Shown: piece after piece, positions 15,667 to 27,485 of the stretch
Position numbering within the stretch: position 1 is the stretch's first letter
Layout: each line of letters begins with the position of its first letter
Assembly: GCF_022695595.1 (NCBI RefSeq)
Contig: NZ_CP074380.1
Coordinates: 7,592,501 to 7,656,500, forward strand
Source: Streptomyces sp. MST-110588
Lineage (GTDB): Bacteria > Actinomycetota > Actinomycetes > Streptomycetales > Streptomycetaceae
Length of the DNA stretch: 64,000 nt
Direction: 5' to 3'
Notes under the pieces: generated by a model
Told to the model about the DNA's origin: nothing
What the model saw: only the letters and a program-made list of their open reading frames with translations
The model's database searches: none
Program-made: the position numbers and the translations under genes

Positions 15667-17691
15667 ATGCCGAAGCTGCTGGACGTGGTCAAGCGCATAG
15701 TCATCGGCCGGGTACTGCCCACGGAAGGGATCCAGGAGACGCTGCTGCCCAAGCGGCTGGCGCTGCCCGTCTTCGCCTCGGACCCGCTGTCATCGGTCGC
15801 CTACGCCACCCAGGAAATTCTGCTGGTCCTCTCGCTGGGCGGCCTGGCCTATCTGCACCTGGCCCCGTGGGTGGCGCTCGCGGTGGTCGCCCTGATGGCC
15901 GTGGTGGTGCTGTCCTACCGGCAGGTGGTGCACGCCTACCCCTCCGGCGGCGGCTCGTACACCGTGGTGTCCACCAACCTCGGCCCGTCAGCGGGCCTGG
16001 TGGTCGCCGCTTCGCTGCTGGTGGACTACGTGATGACGGTGGCGGTGTCCGTCGCGTCGGGCGTGGACAACATCATCTCCGCGCTGCCGGCGCTGCACGC
16101 CTACCGCACGCTGATGGCCGTGACGTTCGTGGCGCTGCTGGCCGCCCTCAACCTGCGGGGGGTGCGCGAGTCCGGACGGATGTTTGCCGCACCCACGTAT
16201 CTGTTCGTCACCGGCGTTCTGCTGATGTGCGCCACCGGCTTGCTCCGCTGGCTGCTGGGGGACGCGCCCGTGGCGGAGTCGGCCCGTTACGGCATCAGTC
16301 CCGAAAGCGGCCACGGCGAGCTGTCCTCGCTCGCCGTGCTGCTGCTGGCCGCGAAGGCGTTCTCCAGCGGCTGCACCGCGCTGACCGGCGTGGAAGCCAT
16401 CTCCAACGGCGTTCCCGCCTTCCGCGAACCCAAATCGCGCAATGCCGCCACCACGCTGACGGTCATGGGCGGCATCGCGGTCGTGATGTTCTCCGGCATC
16501 ACCGCGCTGGCCCTGCTCGCCAAGGTGCACATCGCCGCGGACACCTGCGACCTCACCCCGCCCGTCGACCACTGCGCCGACGTGCCGCAGCCCACCGTCA
16601 TCGCCCAGCTCGCGGCGGCGGTCTTCGGCGGGCACGGCGCCGGGTTCTTCTTCATCCAGGCCGCCACCGCCCTGGTCCTGGTCCTCGCCGCCAACACCGC
16701 GTTCAACGGTTTCCCGCTGCTCTCCTCGGTCCTGGCCGAACACCGCTACCTGCCCCGTCAACTGCACACCCGCGGCGACCGCCTCGCCTTCTCCAACGGC
16801 ATCCTGCTCCTGGCCCTGGCCGCCGGCGGCCTGCTGTGGGCCTACCAGGCATCGGTGACCAGCCTCATCCACCTGTACATCCTCGGCGTCTTCACCTCCT
16901 TCACCCTCTCCCAGGCGGGCATGGTCCGGCACTGGAAACACGTCCTGAGGACCGGGACGGAACCGGCACTGCGCCTGCGTCACCACCGCGCCCGGGCGAT
17001 CAACGCCCTGGGGGCCACGGTGACGGCGTTGGTCCTGGTGATCGTGCTGGCCACCAAGTTCACCCAGGGTGCGTATCTGGCGGTGGCTGCGGCGGTGGTC
17101 CTGTGGGTGACGATGCGGGCCATCCACTGGCACTACGCCCGGGTCGCCGACGAACTGCGTGCCACCGACCCGGCCGCCGACCTGCTCCCGCCCACGCGCG
17201 TACACGCCGTGGTCCTGGTCTCCCACCTGCACCGGCCCACCTTGCGCGCGCTGGCCTACGCCCACGCCACCCGTCCCGACGTCCTGGAAGCCCTCACCGT
17301 CGCGGTCGAGCGCGAGGAAGCGCGCGAACTGTGGTCCCGATGGGACAGCTTCGGCATCGACGTCCCCTTGAGGATGCTGCGGTCGCCCTACCGGGAGATC
17401 ACCCGGCCGGTCGTGGCGTACGTGCGCTCCCTGGGCCGGGCGGGCCCGCGTACCGCGGTCAGCGTGTTCATTCCCGAATACGTCGTGGGGCACTGGTGGG
17501 AGAACCTCCTGCACAACCAGTCCGCGCTGTGGATCAAGGGCCGGCTGATGTTCGTCCCCGGTGTCATGGTCATCAGCGTGCCCTGGCAGCTCACCTCCTC
17601 CCACCGCAGGAGGCACCGCGCCCCGGCCCAGGCCGCCGGTTCGATCCGCCGCGGCGAGCCTCTGTGGCCGAGTGCTCCGGTGGACAGGTAG
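15667..17691 (+). CDS. APC-superfamily permease, KimA-like potassium transporter
   Basis: A 674-residue permease with 12 predicted membrane helices and a cytosolic C-terminal domain of about 170 residues. The N-terminal FASDPLSSVAYATQEILLVL (about residues 36-55) is the hallmark of the KUP/KimA branch; KimA (YdaO) of Bacillus is a proton-coupled potassium importer inhibited by c-di-AMP. YPSGGGSYTV in the first repeat is typical of APC transporters. The C-terminal part (from LRATDPAADLLPP) resembles the KimA soluble domain that mediates dimerisation. Potassium specificity is inferred from family likeness. Its placement beside stress genes fits osmotic adaptation. Confidence 0.78.
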   Translation: MPKLLDVVKRIVIGRVLPTEGIQETLLPKRLALPVFASDPLSSVAYATQEILLVLSLGGLAYLHLAPWVALAVVALMAVVVLSYRQVVHAYPSGGGSYTVVSTNLGPSAGLVVAASLLVDYVMTVAVSVASGVDNIISALPALHAYRTLMAVTFVALLAALNLRGVRESGRMFAAPTYLFVTGVLLMCATGLLRWLLGDAPVAESARYGISPESGHGELSSLAVLLLAAKAFSSGCTALTGVEAISNGVPAFREPKSRNAATTLTVMGGIAVVMFSGITALALLAKVHIAADTCDLTPPVDHCADVPQPTVIAQLAAAVFGGHGAGFFFIQAATALVLVLAANTAFNGFPLLSSVLAEHRYLPRQLHTRGDRLAFSNGILLLALAAGGLLWAYQASVTSLIHLYILGVFTSFTLSQAGMVRHWKHVLRTGTEPALRLRHHRARAINALGATVTALVLVIVLATKFTQGAYLAVAAAVVLWVTMRAIHWHYARVADELRATDPAADLLPPTRVHAVVLVSHLHRPTLRALAYAHATRPDVLEALTVAVEREEARELWSRWDSFGIDVPLRMLRSPYREITRPVVAYVRSLGRAGPRTAVSVFIPEYVVGHWWENLLHNQSALWIKGRLMFVPGVMVISVPWQLTSSHRRRHRAPAQAAGSIRRGEPLWPSAPVDR

Positions 17692-17826
17692 AGAGACGCA
17701 TGCAGCGGATGAGGCGGATGAGGTAGGGACAGGGCCGTGCCGTGGGTGTGGCGCAGCCGGCCGGCTCTCCGGCGGCACCGGGCCCTGGGAGCCAGGGAGG
17801 CCCGGGCCCGGCTCCGGCGCCGCGGT

Positions 17827-17843
17827 TCACCCACGGCGGATGA
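17827..17843. promoter_or_regulatory. TCACC-N7-GGTGA box (one mismatch)
   Basis: TCACC-CACGGCG-GATGA, a one-mismatch copy of the 17-bp palindrome that recurs across this island. It ends 34 bp before the ATG at 17878, which also supports that start over the GTG at 17737. Confidence 0.45.
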
Positions 17844-17877
17844 CGCGTGCCGCGCCGTGCGGCGCTGTGATGCGGGC

Positions 17878-18489
17878 ATGGGTGCAGACCGCGCCGCCGA
17901 AGGCCCGCTGGCAGCGGTCCTGTTGACCGGGCCCCGGCTGGCCCTGGGCGCCGTGGCCGCCGTGGGGACGGCGGCGACCACGGCTGCCGTACGGGTCGCG
18001 GAGGGCGTCCGCGGCGCCCGGCGTGCCGTGCTGCGGCGGCTGGTCGCCGCGGTCGTCGGCGAACTGGACGTGGATGCCGTGGTGGCCCGGGTGGATGTGA
18101 ACAAGGTGGCGGAGCGGGTGGACGTCGACCGGGTCGCCGACCGCGTCGACGTGGCGCGCGTCACGCGCCGGGTGGACATCGACGCCGTACTGGACCGGAT
18201 CGACCTGGTGAGCCTGACCCGGCAGGTGCTTGAGGAGATCGACCTCGGCAGAATCGTCCGGGACACGGGCGGCGACATGACCGGCGAGGTGCTGGACGCC
18301 GTACGGCTGCGCAGCGCGCGGGCGGACCGGCTGGTGGACGCCGTCACCGACCGGCTGCTCCGTCGGAACAAGGACGTTGTACTCCGTGACGTGACCGTTG
18401 AGGAGCCACGGGCCGGGCGTCCGGGCGCCGACGGACAGGCGGCCGGCGGACAGGCGGCCGGCGGCCCGGCCGGACGGGCGTCCCCGTGA
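17878..18489 (+). CDS. Unknown protein with six nonapeptide repeats
   Basis: A 203-residue product. After an Ala/Val-rich helix (about residues 11-60) come six consecutive nine-residue units (63-116): LDVDAVVAR, VDVNKVAER, VDVDRVADR, VDVARVTRR, VDIDAVLDR, IDLVSLTRQ. The regular VDV-x-x-V-x-x-R pattern suggests a solenoid or amphipathic surface. A Gly/Ala-rich tail ends the protein. Actinobacteria often encode such a protein directly before an RDD protein; its function is unknown. The stop overlaps the RDD gene start as GTGA, so the pair is co-translated. The start at ATG 17878 is favoured by the regulatory box just upstream. Confidence 0.65.
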   Translation: MGADRAAEGPLAAVLLTGPRLALGAVAAVGTAATTAAVRVAEGVRGARRAVLRRLVAAVVGELDVDAVVARVDVNKVAERVDVDRVADRVDVARVTRRVDIDAVLDRIDLVSLTRQVLEEIDLGRIVRDTGGDMTGEVLDAVRLRSARADRLVDAVTDRLLRRNKDVVLRDVTVEEPRAGRPGADGQAAGGQAAGGPAGRASP

Positions 18490-18971
18490 GGCCGTCCGCC
18501 GCCGTGACCGGCCCGTCCCGCCTTCAGGGCCGGGCCGCGGGGCTGGTCTCCCGCACCCTGACGGCCATCACCGACATGCTCGTCGTGCTCGGCATCGCCG
18601 TACTGGCGGATCTGGGCATCGGCGCCGTCCGCTTCTTCGTCCTGGGACCGCCGTTCGCCCCGCCGAAGCCGTCGGACTGGCTGACCGGCCTCTGGGGTTT
18701 CGCCCTGGCCGTCGTCTACCTGGCCGTGAGCTGGTCGGTGACCGGACGGACCGCCGGCGGCTGTTGGATGGGGCTGCGCGTGGTCCACCGGTCGGGGCGG
18801 CAGCTCGGGCCCGGCCGCGCTCTGCTCAGGGCCGTGCTGTGCGTCATGTTTCCCCTGGGGCTGCTCTGGGTGCCGTTGAGCAGGCGTGACGCGTCCGTCG
18901 CCGATGTCCTCGCGCAGAGCGCGGTGGTGTACGACTGGTACGGCCGACGGGCCCGCGACGGCACGCCGTGA
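18486..18971 (+). CDS. RDD-family membrane protein
   Basis: A 161-residue protein with the RDD layout: an Arg/Asp-bearing first helix (GLVSRTLTAITDMLVVLG, about residues 19-36), a second helix (about 69-87), then GRTAGGCWMGLRVV and WVPLSRRDASVADVLAQSAVVYDW. RDD proteins are small integral membrane proteins, some linked to ion or osmolyte transport; no substrate can be named. It is translationally coupled (GTGA) to the nonapeptide-repeat gene. Confidence 0.85.
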   Translation: MRPSAAVTGPSRLQGRAAGLVSRTLTAITDMLVVLGIAVLADLGIGAVRFFVLGPPFAPPKPSDWLTGLWGFALAVVYLAVSWSVTGRTAGGCWMGLRVVHRSGRQLGPGRALLRAVLCVMFPLGLLWVPLSRRDASVADVLAQSAVVYDWYGRRARDGTP

Positions 18972-19100
18972 CGGCCGGCCGGTGACCACGGCCGCGAGGC
19001 GAGAGGTGACGGGGCCTGCCGCTGTGGGGTGCGCAAGGAGCGGCGGGCGGAAGGCGCGCTGCCCGGTCCGACCGCTGCCCGGTCCGCCGGTGCCGACGGC

Positions 19101-20504
19101 TCAGTGCGCTTTCACCTGCCGCGGGAGCAGCATGGCGGCGAGGAAGCCGCCGCAGCCGACGGCCGCCAGCACCGCCAGCGCGGCAGCGTAGGAGCCCACG
19201 GCCAGGTCGGCGACGAGGATGGTGCCGGCGATCGCCGTACCCATGGAGGATCCGAGGTTGGACACGCTGCGCGACAGGCCGGAGATCTCACCCTGCTGCT
19301 CCTCGGGGAAGCTGGACTGCACGATGTTCACCGACGGGGTCAGCATCACCCCGAGCCCCAGGCCGATCAGGAGCAGCCCGGGTGTGCTCGCCCACGCGTC
19401 CGGTGAGCCGCCCGCCATGGCCAGGAGTGTGGCGATGCCGGCGACCGTCACGGCGAAGCCGGTCATGACCAGGGTGCGCGGTGTACGGCGCTTGGCGAAG
19501 CGTTCGGCGGCGAGCGAGGACGCCAGCAGCCCCGCGGTGGCCGCCGTGAAGATCACTCCCGTCCGGATCGCATCGTAGCCGCGTACCACCTGGAGATAGG
19601 CGGCCACCACGAACGAGACCCCCATCAGGATCAGCCACTGGAGATTCTGCGTGAGCAGACCGAGGTTGGAGGTGCGATCACGGAACAGGCCCGTCGAGAG
19701 CAGCGGTTCGGCCCCCGAGCGCTCCATGGCCCGTACCCGGCGGAAGAACCAGGCCAGTACGGCGGCCCCGAGCACGAGCAGCCCCGCCATCAGCCAGGCG
19801 TTGTCGTCGGCGGCCAGGATGCCGGCGACGAGGAGGACCAGTCCGACGGCCGACAGGATCGCCCCGCCGGTGTCGAAGGTCCGCGTGGGGTCCGGGGGCA
19901 GCGGATCGGCGATCCGGCGGCTCAGTACGACGATCACCGTGACCACCAGTGCCTGGAAGATGAACGCCGCCCGCCAGCTCAGCCCCGAGGTGATCAGCCC
20001 GCCGATCAGCGGCCCGGCAGCCGCGCCGATGCCGCCCATCGCCATGATCGCCCCGAACGCGCGGGCGCGGGCGGTGAGGTCCGTGAAGTACAGCGTGGTG
20101 AGGATGTAGACCGGCGGGATGAGCAGTGCCGTCCCCACGCCTTCGAGGATCGAGTTGCCGAGGATCAGTACGCCCAGGCCCGGCGCCGCCGCGCTGAGCA
20201 GGGCGCCGACGCCGTAGACGGCAAGGCCGGTCACCAGGCACCGCTTGCGGCCGAGGCGGTCGGTCAGCTTCCCGCCGGGGATCATCAAAGCGGCCATGAC
20301 CAGCAGGAAGATGGTGATCGCGAGCTGCACGCCCTGCACGGTGGTGTCGAGGTCCGCGCTGATGTCGTTGATCATCACGTTCATGTTGGAGCCGGCGAAG
20401 CTGCAGATGAACTGTGCGAGCGCGAGCGGCACCAGCACCTGCCGTGGTGTGCTCACCGCGTGTTTACGGGTTCCCGGTCCGGCGGGAGTGGGCGGTACTG
20501 CCAT
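19101..20504 (-). CDS. MFS drug/solute exporter, DHA2 (14-TM) type
   Basis: A 467-residue transporter with about 14 membrane helices. The loop-2 motif GGKLTDRLGRKRC (about residues 77-89) and motif C-like GGIGAAAGPLIGG in helix 5 are typical of proton-coupled drug exporters. The substrate is unknown. It converges with the RDD gene and diverges from the DUF7144 gene at 20722; the palindrome at 20625-20641 lies about 120 bp upstream of its start and could affect both. Confidence 0.88.
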   Translation of the reverse strand: MAVPPTPAGPGTRKHAVSTPRQVLVPLALAQFICSFAGSNMNVMINDISADLDTTVQGVQLAITIFLLVMAALMIPGGKLTDRLGRKRCLVTGLAVYGVGALLSAAAPGLGVLILGNSILEGVGTALLIPPVYILTTLYFTDLTARARAFGAIMAMGGIGAAAGPLIGGLITSGLSWRAAFIFQALVVTVIVVLSRRIADPLPPDPTRTFDTGGAILSAVGLVLLVAGILAADDNAWLMAGLLVLGAAVLAWFFRRVRAMERSGAEPLLSTGLFRDRTSNLGLLTQNLQWLILMGVSFVVAAYLQVVRGYDAIRTGVIFTAATAGLLASSLAAERFAKRRTPRTLVMTGFAVTVAGIATLLAMAGGSPDAWASTPGLLLIGLGLGVMLTPSVNIVQSSFPEEQQGEISGLSRSVSNLGSSMGTAIAGTILVADLAVGSYAAALAVLAAVGCGGFLAAMLLPRQVKAH

Positions 20505-20624
20505 CGTCGCGCCTTTCGATCGCTGCCGTCGGGCGTACGGCGCGGACCCTGTCGTCCGGCGTACGGCACCAAACCGCCGCCCGCCGGGCGCCGTTCATCC
20601 TCGCGGCCAGGTGATCGCGCGTCG

Positions 20625-20641
20625 TCACCCTCCGGGGGTGA
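20625..20641. promoter_or_regulatory. TCACC-N7-GGTGA box (exact, extended)
   Basis: TCACC-CTCCGGG-GGTGA, with symmetry extending outward (GCGTCG before, CGACGC after), making this the most extended copy. It lies 80 bp upstream of the DUF7144 gene in the divergent region with the MFS gene. Confidence 0.6.
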
Positions 20642-20721
20642 CGACGCGCCCGCGCGCCCGGAGCATCCTCGGCGCCGACGCGGGGGCAATCCGCACCCGC
20701 CTCGGACACGGAGGGCCTGCC

Positions 20722-21144
20722 ATGGCCACCACGACCAGCCCGCACCACCGCTCGGCAGGAGTCAGCGCCGCCGCCAGCGGCCTGACGATCTTCGCCGCCG
20801 TGATGCTGCTCATCTCCGGTGTGCTCGACCTCTTCCGGGGCATCATGGGCATCGCCGAGAACGAGGTCTTCCTCAACACCCCCAACTACGTGTTCAAGTT
20901 CGACCTGACGGCCTGGGGGTGGATCCACCTGGCCTTCGGGGCGGTCGCCATCGCCGTGGGCCTGGGCCTGTTCACGGCGGCCACCTGGGCCCGGGTGCTC
21001 GCGATCGGCATCGCGGCACTGCTGATCATCGTCAACTTCCTCTCCATCCCCTACTACCCGGTCTGGTCGATCACGCTGATCGCGCTGTACGGGGTCACCA
21101 TCTGGGCCCTGTGCATCGTCCGCCGGGACACCCTCAACGAGTAG
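20722..21144 (+). CDS. DUF7144-family four-helix membrane protein (copy 1)
   Basis: A 140-residue integral membrane protein with four hydrophobic segments and the conserved LTAWGWIHLAFGAVAIAVG and IPYYPVWSITLIALYGVTIW blocks. The family is common in Streptomyces stress loci; its function is unknown. GGAGGG lies 8-13 bp before the ATG. A paralogue lies at 33595 with the matching GWGWIQLITG and TPYYPVWS blocks, and both have the same palindrome upstream. Confidence 0.8.
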   Translation: MATTTSPHHRSAGVSAAASGLTIFAAVMLLISGVLDLFRGIMGIAENEVFLNTPNYVFKFDLTAWGWIHLAFGAVAIAVGLGLFTAATWARVLAIGIAALLIIVNFLSIPYYPVWSITLIALYGVTIWALCIVRRDTLNE

Positions 21145-21354
21145 CCGGGCCGGGCCCGTGCCGGACCGGGCGGTGCGCACGGCACAGGAGTGCGCCGGGC
21201 GGATCGCGCAACTCATCACTCCCCTGCGGGTGCGGCCGGGGCCGGAGAGCGACCTGGGCCACAACTCCGGCCCCGGCCACCGCGCGGGCACCCGCCGGCG
21301 TCCGCCGGACCGGACCGTGACCAGCACCTCTGGTACCGGCCCGGCGCCCGCGCC

Positions 21355-23151
21355 ATGGTGAGGGTGCGCGACGCGGCGCCCGGTCTCCGTATGCTCTCAA
21401 GCTACCGGCGGCAGTGGCTCGTCAAGGACGTCGTCGCCGGAGTCGTCCTGACCACGCTGCTGGTGCCGCAGGGAATGGCGTACGCGGAGCTGGCGGGCCT
21501 GCCCGCGATCAACGGCCTGTACACCTCCGTCCTGTGCCTGCTGGCGTACGCCCTCTTCGGACCGTCACGGATCCTGGTGCTCGGCCCGGACTCCTCGCTG
21601 GGCCCGATGATCGCCGCGACGGTGCTGCCGCTGGTCGCCGCCGGAGGTGAGACCGAACGGGCGGTGGCGCTCGCCTCGGTGCTGGCGCTGCTGGCCGGTG
21701 CCGTCATGGTCCTGGCGAGCGTGGCCAAGCTCGGCTTCATCGCCGACCTGATCTCCAAGCCCACCATGACCGGCTACATGAACGGTCTGGCGCTGACCAT
21801 TCTCATCGGGCAGTTGCCGAAGCTGTGCGGCTTCTCCACGGACGCCGACGGGCTGCTCGGCGAGGTCCGCGCATTCCTCCGCGGCCTGGCCGACGGACAG
21901 GCGGTGCCCGCCGCCCTCGCGGTCGGCGCGGGCGGGGCCGTGCTGATCCTGGTACTCCAGCGGTGGCTGCCGAAAGTGCCGGCGGTGCTCGTCATGGTGC
22001 TGCTGGCCATCGCTTCGGCCTCCCTGTTCCACCTGGCCGACCACGGCGTCGGCCTGGTCGGCACCCTGCCCACGGGCTTCCCGCCGCCGACCGTGCCGCA
22101 CATCGCCTGGAAGGACCTCGGTCCCTTGTGCGTGGGAGCGATGAGCATCGCGCTGGTGTCCTTGGCCGACACCATCTCCAACGCCTCGGCGTTCGCGGCC
22201 CGCACCGGGCAGGAGGTCCAGGGAAACAAGGAGATGAGCGCGATCGGTGCCGCGAACCTGGCGGCGGGGCTGTTCCAGGGCTTCCCCGTCAGTACCAGCG
22301 GCTCACGGACAGCGGTGGCCGAGCGGGCGGGTGCCCGGACCCAGCTCACCGGGATCGTCGGGGCGGCGCTGATCGTCCTCATGCTGGTGCTTCTCCCGGG
22401 GCTGTTCCGCAATCTGCCCCAGCCCGCGCTGGCCGCGGTGGTCATCACGGCCGCGCTGTCCCTGGCCGACATCACGGGGACGGTACGGCTGTGGCGGCGG
22501 CGCAAGGCGGAGTTCCTGCTGTCGGTCGCGGCCTTCCTCGGGGTGGCGCTGCTCGGCGTGCTCCCCGGCATCGTGGTCGCGGTGGGTCTGTCGATCCTCA
22601 ACGTCTTCCGGCGCGCGTGGTGGCCGTACAGCACCGTGCTGGGCCGGGTGCCGGGCTTGGAGGGTTACCACGACGTCCGTTCCTACCCCGGTGCCGGGCA
22701 GCTCCCCGGCCTGGTGATCCACCGGTTCGACGCGCCGTTGTTCTTCGCCAACGCCGTGACCTTCCGGGAGGAGGTGCTGCGACTGGCCCGCGCGGAGCCG
22801 CCGCCCCGGTGGGTCCTGCTGGCCGCCGAGCCCGTGACCGACGTGGACACCACCGCGGCCGACGTACTGGAGGAACTCGACCGGGCGCTCGGCGTCCGGG
22901 GCGTCAGGCTGGTCTTCGCCGAACTCAAGGACCCGGTGCTGCGCATGATCGACCGGTACGGGCTGACCCATGTCTTCGGCAGCGACCGGTTCTTCCCCAC
23001 CGTCGAATCCGCCGTCGCCGCGTTCCGGGCCGGGACCGGCGCGGACTGGACCACGGGCGGACCGCGTCCTGACGCCGCCGGCCCGGACGGCAGCGGCAGC
23101 CCACCACCACGGGCGGAAGGCCGACACGACGCCTCGGCACCGCCGTCCTAG
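21355..23151 (+). CDS. SulP-family inorganic anion transporter with STAS domain
   Basis: A 598-residue SLC26/SulP transporter. The membrane domain (about residues 10-425) includes LLVPQGMAYAELAGLPAINGLY in the first helices and the FPVSTSGSRTAVAERAGARTQ segment. A C-terminal STAS domain (about 465-560) with DVDTTAADVLEEL follows. The family moves sulfate, bicarbonate or other anions; the substrate is not readable. The ATG at 21355 or the GTG at 21358 is the start; upstream sequence in frame is not transporter-like. Confidence 0.88.
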   Translation: MVRVRDAAPGLRMLSSYRRQWLVKDVVAGVVLTTLLVPQGMAYAELAGLPAINGLYTSVLCLLAYALFGPSRILVLGPDSSLGPMIAATVLPLVAAGGETERAVALASVLALLAGAVMVLASVAKLGFIADLISKPTMTGYMNGLALTILIGQLPKLCGFSTDADGLLGEVRAFLRGLADGQAVPAALAVGAGGAVLILVLQRWLPKVPAVLVMVLLAIASASLFHLADHGVGLVGTLPTGFPPPTVPHIAWKDLGPLCVGAMSIALVSLADTISNASAFAARTGQEVQGNKEMSAIGAANLAAGLFQGFPVSTSGSRTAVAERAGARTQLTGIVGAALIVLMLVLLPGLFRNLPQPALAAVVITAALSLADITGTVRLWRRRKAEFLLSVAAFLGVALLGVLPGIVVAVGLSILNVFRRAWWPYSTVLGRVPGLEGYHDVRSYPGAGQLPGLVIHRFDAPLFFANAVTFREEVLRLARAEPPPRWVLLAAEPVTDVDTTAADVLEELDRALGVRGVRLVFAELKDPVLRMIDRYGLTHVFGSDRFFPTVESAVAAFRAGTGADWTTGGPRPDAAGPDGSGSPPPRAEGRHDASAPPS

Positions 23152-23274
23152 TCCGGGGGCGTCCTGGGACCAGTTCGGACAGTACGACAGTACGGTACGG
23201 AGGGATGGGCGCCCGGCCCGGCGCGAGCGTTCGCGCTCGGCGCCGGACCGGCCATCGAGTTCGCCGGTCTCTTC

Positions 23275-24758
23275 TCAGTCGCGCTCCGGGCCGATGGCGA
23301 GCACGTGCGTCCCCCAGGCGTCCAGATCCACGAACAGGCCCGCACCGGTCAGTTCCTCCCCGGTGCGGACGTACCACTCACCGTCCAGCAGCCCGGTCAG
23401 CAGCCATGTGGCATCGTCCCCCAGTTCCGGCCACGGCAGCCGGATCCGTCCCTGGGCCGTCCGTTCCGAGAGGTTCACCGCCGTCAGGAACCGTCCGGCG
23501 GGGCCCGTCCAGCACCAGGTCAGCACGTTCCGGCCGGAGTCGTTGTCGGGCCAGCCCGCGCACTCCAGCAGCCTCCACCGCCCGGTCCGCATCCCGCTGC
23601 GGTGCACCCCGGCCAGCAGCCGCTCGTGAAACGCCCGCAGTTCGGTGTCCACCGGCTCCTCCGGCCGCCGGTCCAAGAAGACCGGCAACCGGGTACGGCG
23701 CCCGGTGAACTGGCCCTCGTGCCACAGCGTCGCGCCCGGCAGCGTGGCGATCAGGACCGCCGCCGCGCGCTCCTTGGCCGGGTGCAGCGTCTGCGCGGCC
23801 CGGGGCTCGTCGTGGTTCTCCAGGAACCGTACGAGCCCGCGCTGGTAGCCCTCGTCCGCCGTCAGGTGCTGCCGTACCGACTCGGGGCCCTCGTGCAGGA
23901 TCCGGTCGTACAGCCGCTTGTCGTAGCAGAAGTCGAACCCCTGCTGCTGCAAGGCCCATTCGAGGTCCCAGTACGCCTCGGCGACGAACGTCATGCCGGG
24001 GTGGCGCTGTCGTACGCCGTCGATGACCGTGGGCCAGAAGTCCTCCGGCGGCGGGGTTCCGGGGCGCTCCCCCCAGGTGCGGGCGAAGATGTCGTTCATC
24101 AGCAGCATCGCCATGTCGCAGCGCACCCCGTCACAGGTCTGCCCGATGCGGGTCAGCACGTCCGTGGTGGCCCGGCGCAGGGCGGGTGCGAAGGCGTTCA
24201 ACTGCACCACGTCCGGCCAGGGCGGGAAGAAGGGGTCCCGGCCGCGGGCCAGGACGGCGGTCCCGGTGTCGAGGTAGGCGGCCGGATCGCGCCGCGCGTC
24301 CTCGGCGGTGCCGCGCACGAAGTACTCGGGGTGCGCGGTCACCCAGGGGCTGTCCGGGGCGACGTGATTGGGGACGTAGTCCAGGAGCAGTCCCAGGCCC
24401 CGCCCGTCGAGTTCGGCGCGCGCGGCGGCCAGCCCCTCGGCGCCGCCGAGCGCCGCATCGACCTCGTAACGACGGATGCAGTACGGCGACCCGGCGATCT
24501 CGTCCTCCTGGATGCCGGGCACGGCCTGGGCGAACGCGATGCGCAGCGACTGGTCCCACAGGGCGATGCCCCGGCCCTGCGGGCTGCGCTCCCACACCCC
24601 CATGAGCCAGACGGCGTCGATCCCGTGCGGGGTGATCTCCTCCCACGCGTCCTTGGGCACGTCGCCGAGTCCGCCCGGACGCCCGGTGCGGCGCTGCACC
24701 TCGCGCAGCCACACCCGGGTGTTGACCTCGTGGACGACGGGCTGCGCGGGCAGTTGCG

Positions 24759-24762
<4 letters not shown>
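23275..24762 (-). CDS. GH13 (alpha-amylase family) glycosidase
   Basis: A 495-residue cytosolic (beta/alpha)8-barrel enzyme with no signal peptide. The catalytic triad is visible: nucleophile Asp216 in GVRCDMAM, acid/base Glu262 in FVAEAYWD and transition-state Asp318 in LENHDE. DYVPNHV is the conserved region I. A C-terminal beta-sandwich follows. Its ATG overlaps the stop of the upstream GH63-like gene (ATGA), so the two are co-translated and probably act on the same alpha-glucan or glucoside pool. Confidence 0.88.
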
Positions 24763-27448
<2,686 letters not shown>

Positions 27449-27485
27449 GTCTGCCTCCCCGCCCGCCGCCCTGCCTGCCGCGGGC

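Noticed and set aside
21210..21232. TCACT-N8-GGTGC upstream of the SulP gene as another island box
   Set aside because: The spacer is one base too long and a half-site mismatches, so it does not fit the 17-bp pattern.
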